A DNA stretch of 64,000 nt from Clostridia bacterium. Its GTDB lineage: Bacteria > Bacillota > Clostridia > Oscillospirales > Acutalibacteraceae. Each line of letters starts with the position of its first letter. Position 1 is the stretch's first letter. This document shows, piece after piece, positions 54,045 to 61,472 of this stretch. The notes under the pieces are model-generated. The model made no database searches and was not told the origin of the DNA. It was given only the letters and a program-made list of their open reading frames with translations. A program made the position numbers and the translations under genes. The stretch spans positions 124,001-188,000 of the forward strand of contig JAFTWB010000024.1 in the NCBI GenBank assembly GCA_017465505.1, in the 5' to 3' direction.

Positions 54045-54409
54045 GCCCTCTCTGAAACGAAAGCGGGGTTGCTAAGGACAGTTATCTTTAATAAACGCGA
54101 AATTTGGCACACAAATTTCCTGCTTGTAACAGTATAAGACAAAACTACCCGAAGAAGAGAAAACAACACTCTTTTTCGGGTAGTAATTTTTATATAGTGA
54201 TATTCTGTGCTTTTCGCACAGAGTGATATTTCCCTTTCGGGAAGTGATATTGAAACCTTACGGTTTCAGTGATATTTTATTCGCCAAAAACTGCCGAAGG
54301 CAATATCACTTGAACTTTAGTTCAAATATCACTGCGTAGCAATATCACTCGCTGCAAGGCAAATAAAACTGCCCAAGTGTCCTTAAGAACACTTGGGCAA
54401 TGAGAGGGC
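54045..54409. repeat. Mini-hairpin array element, copy 1
   Basis: Non-coding region bounded by GCCCTCTC (54045-54052) and its complement GAGAGGGC (54402-54409). Inside are a long hairpin (54145-54183, CTACCCGAA / TTCGGGTAG) and then small hairpins joined by a 9-bp linker. AGTGATATT occurs in the forward sense at 54196, 54222, 54243 and 54268, and its complement AATATCACT at 54302, 54325 and 54341, so the array inverts around 54277-54301. The small stems carry TTTC, TTAC or TTTA-type loops. No open frame of note. A second, degraded array lies at 57497-57640. Possibly a non-autonomous mobile or structured RNA element; no transposase is nearby. Confidence 0.7.
54369..54399 (-). terminator. Terminator of the degV gene
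   Basis: TGCCCAAGTGT / ACACTTGGGCA, a perfect 11-bp stem, followed on the minus strand by GTTTTATTTG. It is 20 bp beyond the degV stop and overlaps the repeat element. Confidence 0.8.
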
Positions 54410-54419
54410 AGTTTTAATC

Positions 54420-55280
54420 TTATTCTGTCATAAAGAGAACGCCTAAAGTAGCGGGGCCGCAATGGCTGGAAATTGTACAGCTTGCAGAGGTAACGAAAAT
54501 CTCCTTGAAAATGCCCTTGCTCTTGAGGTGTTCAAGAGCAATTTTCACGATATCGTCCTTATCTGAGGAATATGTAATAAAAGCTCTGTCGGTTTTGATG
54601 TTGTCGTACTGAGCCAAAGTGTCGTCGATATAATCTGTAATTACCTTTGTAAGCTTACCGCGATACTTCTTTGTAACGCCCATAGCACCATTTTTTGAGT
54701 TATCAACGCCAATGCAGGGTTTGAGTCCGAGAAGATTTGCACCGAAAGCCGCAACAGCAGAACATCTGCCGCCTGCCTTCATAAACTCAAGAGTATCAAG
54801 AATAAAGCTGGCGTGGTTCTTCTGGTTAAGGGCTCTTACTTCCTCAGCAATCTGCTTTGCAGGCATACCCTGCTGAGCTCTGATTGCCGCCTCAATTGTA
54901 AGAAGACCTGCGCCTGTGCTCAGTGAGCAGGAATCAATGGTGTGAAGCTTTCCCTCAAGCTCTTCAGCAGCAAGAACGGAGCTTCTGTAGCTTACAGAAA
55001 GAGCTGAGCCAAGGCTTACATAAACGATTTCGTAACCGTCATCAATATAGGGCTTGAATGTATCAATAAGCTCCTCGCTGTTAATAGCAGCAGTCTTGGG
55101 GAGCTCTTTGGTTTCGTAGTAGTGATTGAAAAGCTCTGTAGTGGTTATGTTTACGTTATCCTCATAGGTTTTACCCCCTAAGTTTATATGCATAGGGATT
55201 GTCTTGATACCATATCTTTCGTAAAGCTCAGGGGTAAGGTCAATTGTGCTGTCAGAGAAAACTAAAACCTTGTTACTCAT
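54420..55280 (-). CDS. DegV family fatty-acid-binding protein
   Basis: 286-residue DegV protein (FakB-like) that binds a fatty acid and presents it to a kinase such as FakA. N-terminal SDSTIDLTPELYERYGI, central SLGSALSVSYRSS, TIDSCSLSTGAGLL and FMKAGGRCSAVAAF, all typical. AAAGGAAG ribosome site. No fakA is in the window. Divergent from the GH31 gene. Confidence 0.92.
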   Translation of the reverse strand: MSNKVLVFSDSTIDLTPELYERYGIKTIPMHINLGGKTYEDNVNITTTELFNHYYETKELPKTAAINSEELIDTFKPYIDDGYEIVYVSLGSALSVSYRSSVLAAEELEGKLHTIDSCSLSTGAGLLTIEAAIRAQQGMPAKQIAEEVRALNQKNHASFILDTLEFMKAGGRCSAVAAFGANLLGLKPCIGVDNSKNGAMGVTKKYRGKLTKVITDYIDDTLAQYDNIKTDRAFITYSSDKDDIVKIALEHLKSKGIFKEIFVTSASCTISSHCGPATLGVLFMTE

Positions 55281-55313
55281 AAAAAGCTTCCTTTCTCAAA
55301 AAGAAAATTTCTG

Positions 55314-55342
55314 TTGTGAAGTCGGGATAAATATGCTACAAT
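55314..55342 (+). promoter_or_regulatory. Promoter of the GH31 gene
   Basis: TTGTGA (55314-55319), 17-bp spacer, TACAAT (55337-55342) with TGC as extended -10; the leader is about 70 nt. Confidence 0.7.
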
Positions 55343-55418
55343 TAAATTGCAGTATATAATTATAACTATTTTATTATATACTATATTTAAAAATATTTCA
55401 ATAAGGCGTGAGAACATT

Positions 55419-57407
55419 ATGACAAAAAAATACACCTACGGCAGTCCTTTTTTTACAGGTGCTGTTGTTAAGGATTTAGCGATTGAAGCTACCCCTATCC
55501 CCTACTTTAAGGTTTGCCTTGAGGATGGCATTTCCTTTGAATATAAAATGAATGACAGGGACATTGTTTACGGCTTAGGTGAGGCTTCACGAGGCATTAA
55601 CAAGCGTGGATACGTTTACGACTCTTATTGCAGTGACGATTTCTGCCATCTTGAAACCACTCGCTCTCTTTACGGTGCTCACAACTTCATCCTCATTGAA
55701 GGCGAGCAGACTTTCGGTGCTTTCTTTGATTATCCCACAAAGATCACCTTTGACATCGGCTTTACAAAGGCAGACACACTAAAGATTTTCTGCAACAAAG
55801 CAGACATCGACGTTTATATTATTGAGGGTGACTCTCCTCTTGAAATTGTAAAATCCTTCAGACAGCTTATCGGCAAGAGCTACATTCCTCCACGTTGGGC
55901 TATGGGCTATATGCAGAGCCGTTGGAGCTACTATACCTCAGACGCTGTAAGAGAGGTCGCAAAGAATTACCGCAAAGAAAACATTCCTCTGGACGCAATC
56001 TTCCTTGATATCGACTATATGGAGGACTACAAAGACTTCACCATAAATAGCGAGCGTTTCGGTGACCTGCCTCAGCTTATTGAGGAAATGAAAGAGGAAG
56101 GTATCCGCCTTGTACCTATCATTGACGCAGGCGTTAAGATTGAAGACGGCTATGATATATACGAAGAGGGTTTAGAAAAAGGCTATTACTGCGTTGACAA
56201 AGACGGCAAGCCTTTCAAAGCAGGCGTATGGCCCGGACTTACCCACTTCCCCGATTTTCTTAACGAGGAAGCAGGACTTTGGTTTGGACTTAAATACAAG
56301 GCTCTCACCGACCTTGGCATTGAAGGCTTCTGGAACGATATGAACGAGCCTGCTATTTTCTATTCCGAAAACGGAATCAACCGCTTCTACGAAAAGCTTT
56401 CCGAAATTACAAACGGGGATAAGTCCGTTGACAACTACAACAAAATCAAGGACATTGTAAATTCATTACAAAACTCTCAGGAGGACTACAACTCCATTTA
56501 TCACAACGTTAACGGCAAGCTTATAAAGCACAACGACATCCACAATATGTACGGCTACAAAATGACAGAGTGTACCGCAAAGGCTCTTAAAAAACTCCGC
56601 CCCGATGAAAGAACTCTTCTCTTCTCCCGTGCCTCTTACGTTGGTATGCACCGCTGTGCAGGTATCTGGACAGGCGACAACTTCTCCTGGTGGAGCCACA
56701 TTCTCCTTGAGCTCAAGCAGCTTCCTGCTCTTAATATGTGTGGTTTCCTTTATGTGGGTGCTGATTTAGGCGGATTTGGCAACAACGCCAGCCGTGACCT
56801 TGTTTTAAGATGGCTGGGACTTGGAATTTTCACTCCTCTTATGCGTAACCACGCCGCTCTCTGTACAAGAGATCAGGAGTGCTATCAGTTTGAAAATCCC
56901 GAAGATTTCAAGAATATAATTGACCTCAGATACCGCCTTATCCCCTATCTTTACAGTGAGTTCTTAAAGTGTGCCGTGGAGGACAAGATGTTCTTCAAAC
57001 CCCTTGGCTTTGAGTATAAGGACGACGAAATGGCAAGAAACTGTGAAGACCAGCTCTTTGTTGGTGAGGAGCTTATGATTGCCCCTGTTTACACTCAGAA
57101 CGCCATTGGCAGATACGTTTATCTCCCCGAGGATATGATGTCTGTCCGCCTTAAAGCAGGCGGAGAGCTTGAATTTGCAGAAATGGCAAAGGGTCATCAC
57201 TTTGTTGAGATTCCTCTCAATGAAGTTGTATTCTTCATAAGAAGCGGCAAGTGTATTCCTCTTTGCGAGCCTGCTCTTTCCACAGACAGCCTTGATATGG
57301 ACAACCTCACCTTAATCGGCTTTGATGGTGCAAGCTATGAGCTTTACACCGATGACGGTATGAGCACCGATTTAAGCAAAATTCAGAAAAAGACACTTGA
57401 AAAATAA
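55419..57407 (+). CDS. GH31 alpha-glucosidase, cytosolic
   Basis: Glycoside hydrolase family 31 enzyme expected to release glucose from the ends of maltooligosaccharides or related alpha-glucans. The catalytic nucleophile is Asp307 in EGFWNDMNEPA and the acid/base Asp420 in AGIWTGDNFSWW. Other family signatures are YGLGEASRGINKRG, PPRWAMGYMQSRWSY and PLMRNHAA. 662 residues from the chosen ATG, with no signal peptide, so the substrate must be imported first. AAGGCGTGAG lies upstream of the ATG; a longer in-frame extension is hydrophobic but overlaps the promoter. It fits an organism with surface starch-binding proteins, as suggested at the right end. Confidence 0.93.
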   Translation: MTKKYTYGSPFFTGAVVKDLAIEATPIPYFKVCLEDGISFEYKMNDRDIVYGLGEASRGINKRGYVYDSYCSDDFCHLETTRSLYGAHNFILIEGEQTFGAFFDYPTKITFDIGFTKADTLKIFCNKADIDVYIIEGDSPLEIVKSFRQLIGKSYIPPRWAMGYMQSRWSYYTSDAVREVAKNYRKENIPLDAIFLDIDYMEDYKDFTINSERFGDLPQLIEEMKEEGIRLVPIIDAGVKIEDGYDIYEEGLEKGYYCVDKDGKPFKAGVWPGLTHFPDFLNEEAGLWFGLKYKALTDLGIEGFWNDMNEPAIFYSENGINRFYEKLSEITNGDKSVDNYNKIKDIVNSLQNSQEDYNSIYHNVNGKLIKHNDIHNMYGYKMTECTAKALKKLRPDERTLLFSRASYVGMHRCAGIWTGDNFSWWSHILLELKQLPALNMCGFLYVGADLGGFGNNASRDLVLRWLGLGIFTPLMRNHAALCTRDQECYQFENPEDFKNIIDLRYRLIPYLYSEFLKCAVEDKMFFKPLGFEYKDDEMARNCEDQLFVGEELMIAPVYTQNAIGRYVYLPEDMMSVRLKAGGELEFAEMAKGHHFVEIPLNEVVFFIRSGKCIPLCEPALSTDSLDMDNLTLIGFDGASYELYTDDGMSTDLSKIQKKTLEK

Positions 57408-57414
57408 ATAAAAA

Positions 57415-57448
57415 GCTTTAGAGGTGAGATACACTTCACCTCTAAAGC
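57415..57448. other. Strong hairpin after the GH31 gene
   Basis: GCTTTAGAGGTGA / TCACCTCTAAAGC, a 13-bp perfect stem 8 bp after the stop codon. On the plus strand it is followed by AAAAATAAAAG, not by a T run; on the minus strand it is followed by TTTTTATTTATTTTTC, so as a canonical terminator it would act on minus-strand transcripts. Confidence 0.65.
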
Positions 57449-57460
57449 AAAAATAAAAGC

Positions 57461-57783
57461 CCGCCGTTGAGGCACCCTCCGTAAGGAAGGTGCCTCAGTT
57501 ATATTCGCCTTACGGCGAGTGATATTACTTCGCAGTGATATTATGCTTCGCACAGTGCTATTGTCTTTCGGACAGTTTTGGCACGAATATAACATCACGA
57601 AGACCGACAGGTTTTCATATCACTTTGCAATAATGCAAAATATAACTGTGAGACCTGTCTCACGACATCACTACTTATTTGAAGGAAATGTCGTTTTCGA
57701 TATAAAAAAACGGAGACTACTTCTTTACGAAGTGTCTCCGTTAAGCGAGGCTTCAATTATTTGAAACTTTTCAAAAGGCGGAA
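57461..57783. repeat. Dispersed element copy interrupted by a second mini-hairpin array
   Basis: Starts with CCGCCGTTGA (57461-57470) and ends with AAAAGGCGGAA (57773-57783), the same blocks that lie only about 30 bp apart in the elements at 23065 and 62597. Between them are a GAGGCACC / GGTGCCTC hairpin and a degraded array with AGTTATATT (57497), AGTGATATT (57518, 57534) and AGTGCTATT (57554), followed by reverse-sense ATATCACT-type motifs (from 57617). This suggests that an array sits inside an older element. No gene is visible in this 390-bp gap. Confidence 0.55.
57703..57742 (-). terminator. Terminator of pduL
   Basis: AACGGAGAC-ta-CTTC / GAAG-t-GTCTCCGTT hairpin (57709-57742), followed on the minus strand by TTTTTTTATA. 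Confidence 0.8.
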
Positions 57784-57797
57784 TGTGCCTGCTGTTA

Positions 57798-58367
57798 TCA
57801 GCAGATAATCTCGCCGTCTACTGTGCCTGTTAAGCCGGCAGCGTTGGACTCATCAGTGTCGATGTGCATTGCAGGGAAGAACTTGTCGCTTACGCGGCAA
57901 ACAACGTCGCCGAATGTGAGCTCTCTGCCTGTACCCATACCAACCTTAACGGAAACAATCTGCTTGTCCTCTACGCCGAACTCAGCAGCAGCTTCGGGAG
58001 TAAGATGGATATGACGCTTTGCAGCGATAACGCCCTCAGTGATTTCAACCTCACCCATAGGGCCAACCAGCTTGCAGCCGGGTGTGCCTGCAACATCGCC
58101 GGACTCACGAACAGGAGCAGCAATGCCAAGCTTTCTGGCGTCGGTGAGAGCAACCTCAACCTGATCAGCAGGTCTTACAGGGCCGAGAATAGACATTGTA
58201 AGGTCACCTTTGGGGCCAACAACCTTAACCTTCTCTGCACAAGCAAACTGACCGGGCTGAGAAAGGTCCTTTTTGTTGGTAAGCACTGCGTCCTTACCGA
58301 AAAGTGTTTCAAGAGTAGACTGACATACGTGAATATGTCTTGCAGAAGTTTCTACCATAATTTTCAT
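57798..58367 (-). CDS. pduL: PduL-type phosphate acyltransferase
   Basis: Transfers acetyl or propionyl groups between CoA and phosphate. 189 residues made of two similar beta-barrel halves, with the zinc-binding ARHIHV near the N terminus and KRHIHLTPEAAAEFGV in the second half. No encapsulation peptide is evident at the N terminus and no microcompartment genes are near, so it probably serves as the housekeeping phosphotransacetylase for acetate formation. Monocistronic with its own promoter and terminator. Confidence 0.9.
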   Translation of the reverse strand: MKIMVETSARHIHVCQSTLETLFGKDAVLTNKKDLSQPGQFACAEKVKVVGPKGDLTMSILGPVRPADQVEVALTDARKLGIAAPVRESGDVAGTPGCKLVGPMGEVEITEGVIAAKRHIHLTPEAAAEFGVEDKQIVSVKVGMGTGRELTFGDVVCRVSDKFFPAMHIDTDESNAAGLTGTVDGEIIC

Positions 58368-58407
58368 TTTGAAATTACCACCATTTCATTAAATATTTAA
58401 CAATGTT

Positions 58408-58436
58408 ATTTTACACCCAACTGCGACAAATTTCAA
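58408..58436 (-). promoter_or_regulatory. Promoter of pduL
   Basis: TTGAAA (58431-58436), 17-bp spacer, TAAAAT (58408-58413) on the minus strand, about 40 bp before the ATG. Confidence 0.75.
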
Positions 58437-58464
58437 CTCTTTTATCCATTTTAGGAGGGATTAT

Positions 58465-59037
58465 ATGTATAAAACCTGGGAAGAATTGCAAAAAGCCTGC
58501 AATACCTGCACAAAATGCGGTCTTTGTGAGGACAGAACCAATGTTGTTTTTGGCGTTGGCGTTAAAAATGCCGAGGTAATGTTTATTGGCGAAGGTCCGG
58601 GAGAGAACGAGGACATACAGGGCGAGCCCTTTGTAGGCAGAGCCGGAAAGCTTCTGGACAAAATGCTTGAGGCGGTGGATTTAAGCCGAGAGAAAAATAT
58701 ATACATCGCAAATATGGTAAAATGCAGACCACCAAAAAACCGTGACCCAAAGCCTGAGGAAACCGAGCTTTGTATTGACTGGCTTAGGAATCAGTTCAGG
58801 CTTATGAAGCCCAAAATTGTGGTTTGCTTAGGCAGAATTGCCGCCGCTAAGCTTATTAAGCCTGACATAAAAATCACCAAAGAGCACGGAATGTGGTTTG
58901 AGAAAAACGGCACACTGATGATGGCAATGCTCCACCCTGCCGCACTTTTACGTGACCCGAGAAAAAAGCCCGAGGCGTTTGAAGATTTCCTCACCTTACA
59001 GGCAAAAATCAAGGAAATCTGCGAAAGCACATACTGA
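58465..59037 (+). CDS. Uracil-DNA glycosylase, family 4 type
   Basis: Removes uracil from DNA. N-terminal cysteines (C12, C15, C18, C21) and the later Cys in MVKCRPP and TELCIDW provide the ligands of the [4Fe-4S] cluster of family 4/5 enzymes. Active-site motifs GEGPGENEDIQGEPFVGRAG and MLHPAALLRDP are present. 190 residues. AGGAGGG ribosome site. Ends 9 bp before the GNAT gene. Confidence 0.93.
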   Translation: MYKTWEELQKACNTCTKCGLCEDRTNVVFGVGVKNAEVMFIGEGPGENEDIQGEPFVGRAGKLLDKMLEAVDLSREKNIYIANMVKCRPPKNRDPKPEETELCIDWLRNQFRLMKPKIVVCLGRIAAAKLIKPDIKITKEHGMWFEKNGTLMMAMLHPAALLRDPRKKPEAFEDFLTLQAKIKEICESTY

Positions 59038-59046
59038 GAGGCTGCT

Positions 59047-59469
59047 ATGGAAATCAGAGTTTTTCACAAGTTACCCCTTGAAGCTGTTAACATAAGAATG
59101 AATATTTTCGTTAAGGAGCAAGGTTTTTCCGAAACTCTTGAGATTGATGAAAACGAAGAGAGAGCAACCCACATCGTAGGCTTTATAGACGGCAAGCCTG
59201 CAGCCACCTCCAGATTCTTTTATGATGAAAGAAGAGGTGCTTACCTTATAAGCCGAATTGCAGTTTTGAAGGAACACAGAGGTAAAGGGCTGGGTGCACT
59301 AATAGTAAAAGCCGCCGAAGAACAAATCAGGGCTCAGAATGGCAAGACTACAGTTATTCACGCTCAGCTCAGAGTCAAGGGTTTTTATGAATCCATAGGC
59401 TACACTGCTTATGGTGATGTTGACCTTGAGGAAGGCGTAGAGCATATTATGATGAGAAAAGATTTATAA
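59047..59469 (+). CDS. GNAT-family N-acetyltransferase (ElaA-like)
   Basis: 140-residue acetyltransferase. The acetyl-CoA loop is ISRIAVLKEHRGKGLGALIV, followed by VIHAQLRVKGFYESIGYTAYG, as in the ElaA/YjcF group. Acceptor unknown. Likely co-transcribed with the UDG gene; the pair has no functional link that I can see. Confidence 0.88.
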   Translation: MEIRVFHKLPLEAVNIRMNIFVKEQGFSETLEIDENEERATHIVGFIDGKPAATSRFFYDERRGAYLISRIAVLKEHRGKGLGALIVKAAEEQIRAQNGKTTVIHAQLRVKGFYESIGYTAYGDVDLEEGVEHIMMRKDL

Positions 59470-59477
59470 AGAGCACA

Positions 59478-59504
59478 ACAAAACCCCCGAGGTTTCCTCG
59501 GGGG
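59478..59504. terminator. Terminator between the GNAT gene and the surface-protein array
   Basis: CCCCCGAGG-TTT-CCTCGGGGG (59484-59504). T-rich sequence is better on the minus strand (TTTTGTTGTG), so it probably ends the surface gene transcript and may serve the GNAT gene as well. Confidence 0.8.
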
Positions 59505-59569
59505 TAAGTTGTTTCGACAATTATATATTATCTGTCAATCAGACTGAAAGTAGAAAAGTAAAGTATAAA

Positions 59570-60406
59570 TTACTCAGTTACCTTCTTGCGAGCGAAGAAA
59601 ACTACGCCAGCAGCAGCGATCATCATAGCGATAGCTACAACAACGATTGTTGTTTCCTGACCGGAAGAAACTGCGCCACCTGTGGAAGGTGTAGCGGGAG
59701 CGTCAACTGTAGGAGCAACGGACTTCTCCTGTTCCCAAGCAACTTCTACGCCGGAATCCTTGATGAGCTTAGCTGTTGTATCCTGAGAAAGACCGAGAGC
59801 AGTGGACATATCGTCGATGATAGCCTGATCCTGCTTACCGCTATATGTTCTAGCGTCATCGAGCCAATCGTTGAGGAAGTCTGTGAAGAGCTTCTCAGCT
59901 GTAACTCCGGGGGGGAGGCAAGTACCGATGAGGTTACCGATAGATGTAACCTGCATTACGGGACCGTAGAGAGACTTATCCTGGTTCTTCCAGAAAGCAG
60001 CAACTGCTGTCTTGGAGCTATCCTGGGGGTTCTCATAGATTGTGCCATCAGCGTAAAGTGTATCGCCGTAGCAAGCAGATGTCATAATTGTGTCGTAAGT
60101 CTGAAGGCCGATATCTACGCTGAAGATTACACCGTAGTACTCGCCGTCTGTAAGACCGCCAACCTTGGATACATCGTAGGAATAGAGCTTATCTTCAACC
60201 TTTGTGCACTTCTCCTTCTTGGACTGCCAAGCTGCGAGAGAGTCACCGCCGTATGCCCAGATGTGGCAGTATACGGAGCTGAAGTTGTTCCAATCTGCGG
60301 GAACTTCGAAATAAATTGTTGTGTCGTCAGCAGCACTTACGCCGATAACAGCAACACTAGCCATGCAAACGAGAGCAAGAGCTAAGCAAAGAATCTTTTT
60401 GAACAT
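59570..60406 (-). CDS. Surface protein A: CBM26-like domain, linker, C-terminal anchor
   Basis: 278-residue secreted protein. Signal peptide (1-25, VSAAD), then a beta-rich domain (about 29-165) starting IYFEVPADWNNFSSVYCHIW that resembles CBM26-type starch-binding modules and closely matches the paralogue at 61473. A helical segment follows (about 168-225), then a Pro/Thr linker, PSTGG (240-244) and a hydrophobic stretch (about 252-271) ending FARKKVTE. The tail looks like a sorting or membrane anchor without a canonical LPXTG. Three Cys (67, 112, 163) are shared with its paralogue. Starch binding is an inference from similarity of the aromatic pattern; no enzyme motif is present. AGGAGGAG before the ATG. 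Confidence 0.7.
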   Translation of the reverse strand: MFKKILCLALALVCMASVAVIGVSAADDTTIYFEVPADWNNFSSVYCHIWAYGGDSLAAWQSKKEKCTKVEDKLYSYDVSKVGGLTDGEYYGVIFSVDIGLQTYDTIMTSACYGDTLYADGTIYENPQDSSKTAVAAFWKNQDKSLYGPVMQVTSIGNLIGTCLPPGVTAEKLFTDFLNDWLDDARTYSGKQDQAIIDDMSTALGLSQDTTAKLIKDSGVEVAWEQEKSVAPTVDAPATPSTGGAVSSGQETTIVVVAIAMMIAAAGVVFFARKKVTE

Positions 60407-60443
60407 TGCAATCTCCTCCTAAAAATATAAATGTTCAGTCTGA

Positions 60444-60457
60444 GACGATATATCGTC
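60444..60457. promoter_or_regulatory. Perfect palindrome in the leader of surface gene A
   Basis: GACGATATATCGTC is a perfect 14-bp inverted repeat located just after the expected transcription start. It could be an operator or a small RNA stem that protects the mRNA. It is not present in the leaders of the other two genes. Confidence 0.5.
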
Positions 60458-60463
60458 ATACTG

Positions 60464-60492
60464 ATTATACACTATATATTTCAAAACTGCAA
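60464..60492 (-). promoter_or_regulatory. Promoter of surface gene A (59570-60406)
   Basis: TTGCAG (60487-60492), 17-bp spacer, TATAAT (60464-60469) on the minus strand. The -35 lies in CTATTGC, shared with the other promoters of this array. Confidence 0.85.
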
Positions 60493-60550
60493 TAGTTTTG
60501 TATATTTTGTAACCAAAAAAATTAAAATTTTTATTATAATTTATTTAGAA

Positions 60551-60583
60551 AAGAAAAAACCTTCCGATTACTCGGAAGGTTTT
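60551..60583 (-). terminator. Terminator of surface gene B
   Basis: AAACCTTCCGA-TTAC-TCGGAAGGTTT followed on the minus strand by TTTTCTTTTC. Confidence 0.85.
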
Positions 60584-60607
60584 GAAATTTTAAGTTATTG
60601 CTTAAAA

Positions 60608-61327
60608 TTAAGCGTTAGCCTTCTTGCGAAGAACTACAACTGCAGCACCAGCCATAGCAACTACTGCGAGAACTGCGAACATAGCAACTGTGGAACCTGT
60701 GGGAGGTGTGTCGTTGCCGTCAGCAGGAGTTGTAGCTGTGGAGCCCTGAACGTCTGTTGCAGGAACAAGAGTTGTAGCCTCAGCTGTTGTAGCCTCTGTG
60801 GGAGCAACTGTTGTAGCCTCTGTGGGAGCAACTGTTGTTGTGGGAACTGTTGCCTGTGTTGTGGGAGCAACGTAGCCTACCATAGCTTCGTCAAGAACAA
60901 CTGCGTCGTTCTTCTTCTCGCTATTTGTGTAGTAGGAATCGCCGTCCTTCTCTGTCATCTCTTCGATTGTGATAGCAGCAGTAGCCTCACCATCGCCGAT
61001 AGCCTTGAACTTGATCTCTACGAGTGTAGCAGCTGCCTTGAAGTCAATACCCTTAACAACGGAAGCGTTGAAGTATACTGTACCGGCAACCTCTGTGTTT
61101 ACGATAGCGGAATCACCAAGGTTAGGTGTCTCACAAGCAACAACCTCAAGAACTGCGGGATCGTATGTAACGTAGCCCTGAACGTCCTCGATGAGCTCGG
61201 GAGTTGTAAGAGTAGCTGTGTAAACATACTCGCCCTCAGCGTCAGCTGTTAATGCGCTAGCGCCAACGATTGCAAAGCTTGCGAGGCAAACAATTGCAAG
61301 TGCTAAAGTGATAATTCTCTTGAACAT
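60608..61327 (-). CDS. Surface protein B: cohesin-like domain, Thr/Pro linker, C-terminal anchor
   Basis: 239-residue secreted protein. Signal peptide (1-25, GASAL), then a beta-sandwich (about 30-150) with features of cohesin folds: VYTATLTTPELIEDVQGYV, VTYDPAVLEVV, AGTVYFNASV and TLVEIKFKAIGDGEATAAIT. A Thr/Val/Ala/Pro linker (151-206) includes a repeat TTVAPTEA encoded by two perfect 24-bp DNA copies (60786-60833). The tail has DTPPTG (207-211), a hydrophobic helix (213-233) and RKKANA. The start at 61327 follows AGGAGG; upstream in-frame ATGs overlap the promoter. The same domain and tail occur in the protein at 62795. Cohesin function (dockerin binding) is an inference. Confidence 0.7.
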   Translation of the reverse strand: MFKRIITLALAIVCLASFAIVGASALTADAEGEYVYTATLTTPELIEDVQGYVTYDPAVLEVVACETPNLGDSAIVNTEVAGTVYFNASVVKGIDFKAAATLVEIKFKAIGDGEATAAITIEEMTEKDGDSYYTNSEKKNDAVVLDEAMVGYVAPTTQATVPTTTVAPTEATTVAPTEATTAEATTLVPATDVQGSTATTPADGNDTPPTGSTVAMFAVLAVVAMAGAAVVVLRKKANA

Positions 61328-61358
61328 TTGGATTTTCCTCCTAAAAAATATTTTCTTC

Positions 61359-61387
61359 ATTATACAATATCTGCTCATTAAAAGCAA
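61359..61387 (-). promoter_or_regulatory. Promoter of surface gene B (60608-61327)
   Basis: TTGCTT (61382-61387), 17-bp spacer, TATAAT (61359-61364) on the minus strand, with CTATTGC over the -35. Confidence 0.85.
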
Positions 61388-61423
61388 TAGTATTTTACAA
61401 AAAAATATTGGAATTTTTTAAAA

Positions 61424-61450
61424 AAACAAATCCTCGGCAGTTGCCGAGGA
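61424..61450 (-). terminator. Terminator of surface gene A'
   Basis: TCCTCGGCA / TGCCGAGGA (61431-61450) followed on the minus strand by TTTGTTTTTTT. Confidence 0.85.
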
Positions 61451-61472
61451 CTTTTTCAGTCTGTTTTAAGGG

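Noticed and set aside
54193-54349. CRISPR array
   Set aside because: The repeated unit is only 9 bp, spacers are hairpins of unequal length, the orientation flips in the middle, and there are no cas genes.
57798-58367. Bacterial microcompartment locus
   Set aside because: Only PduL is present; no shell proteins or signature enzymes flank it.
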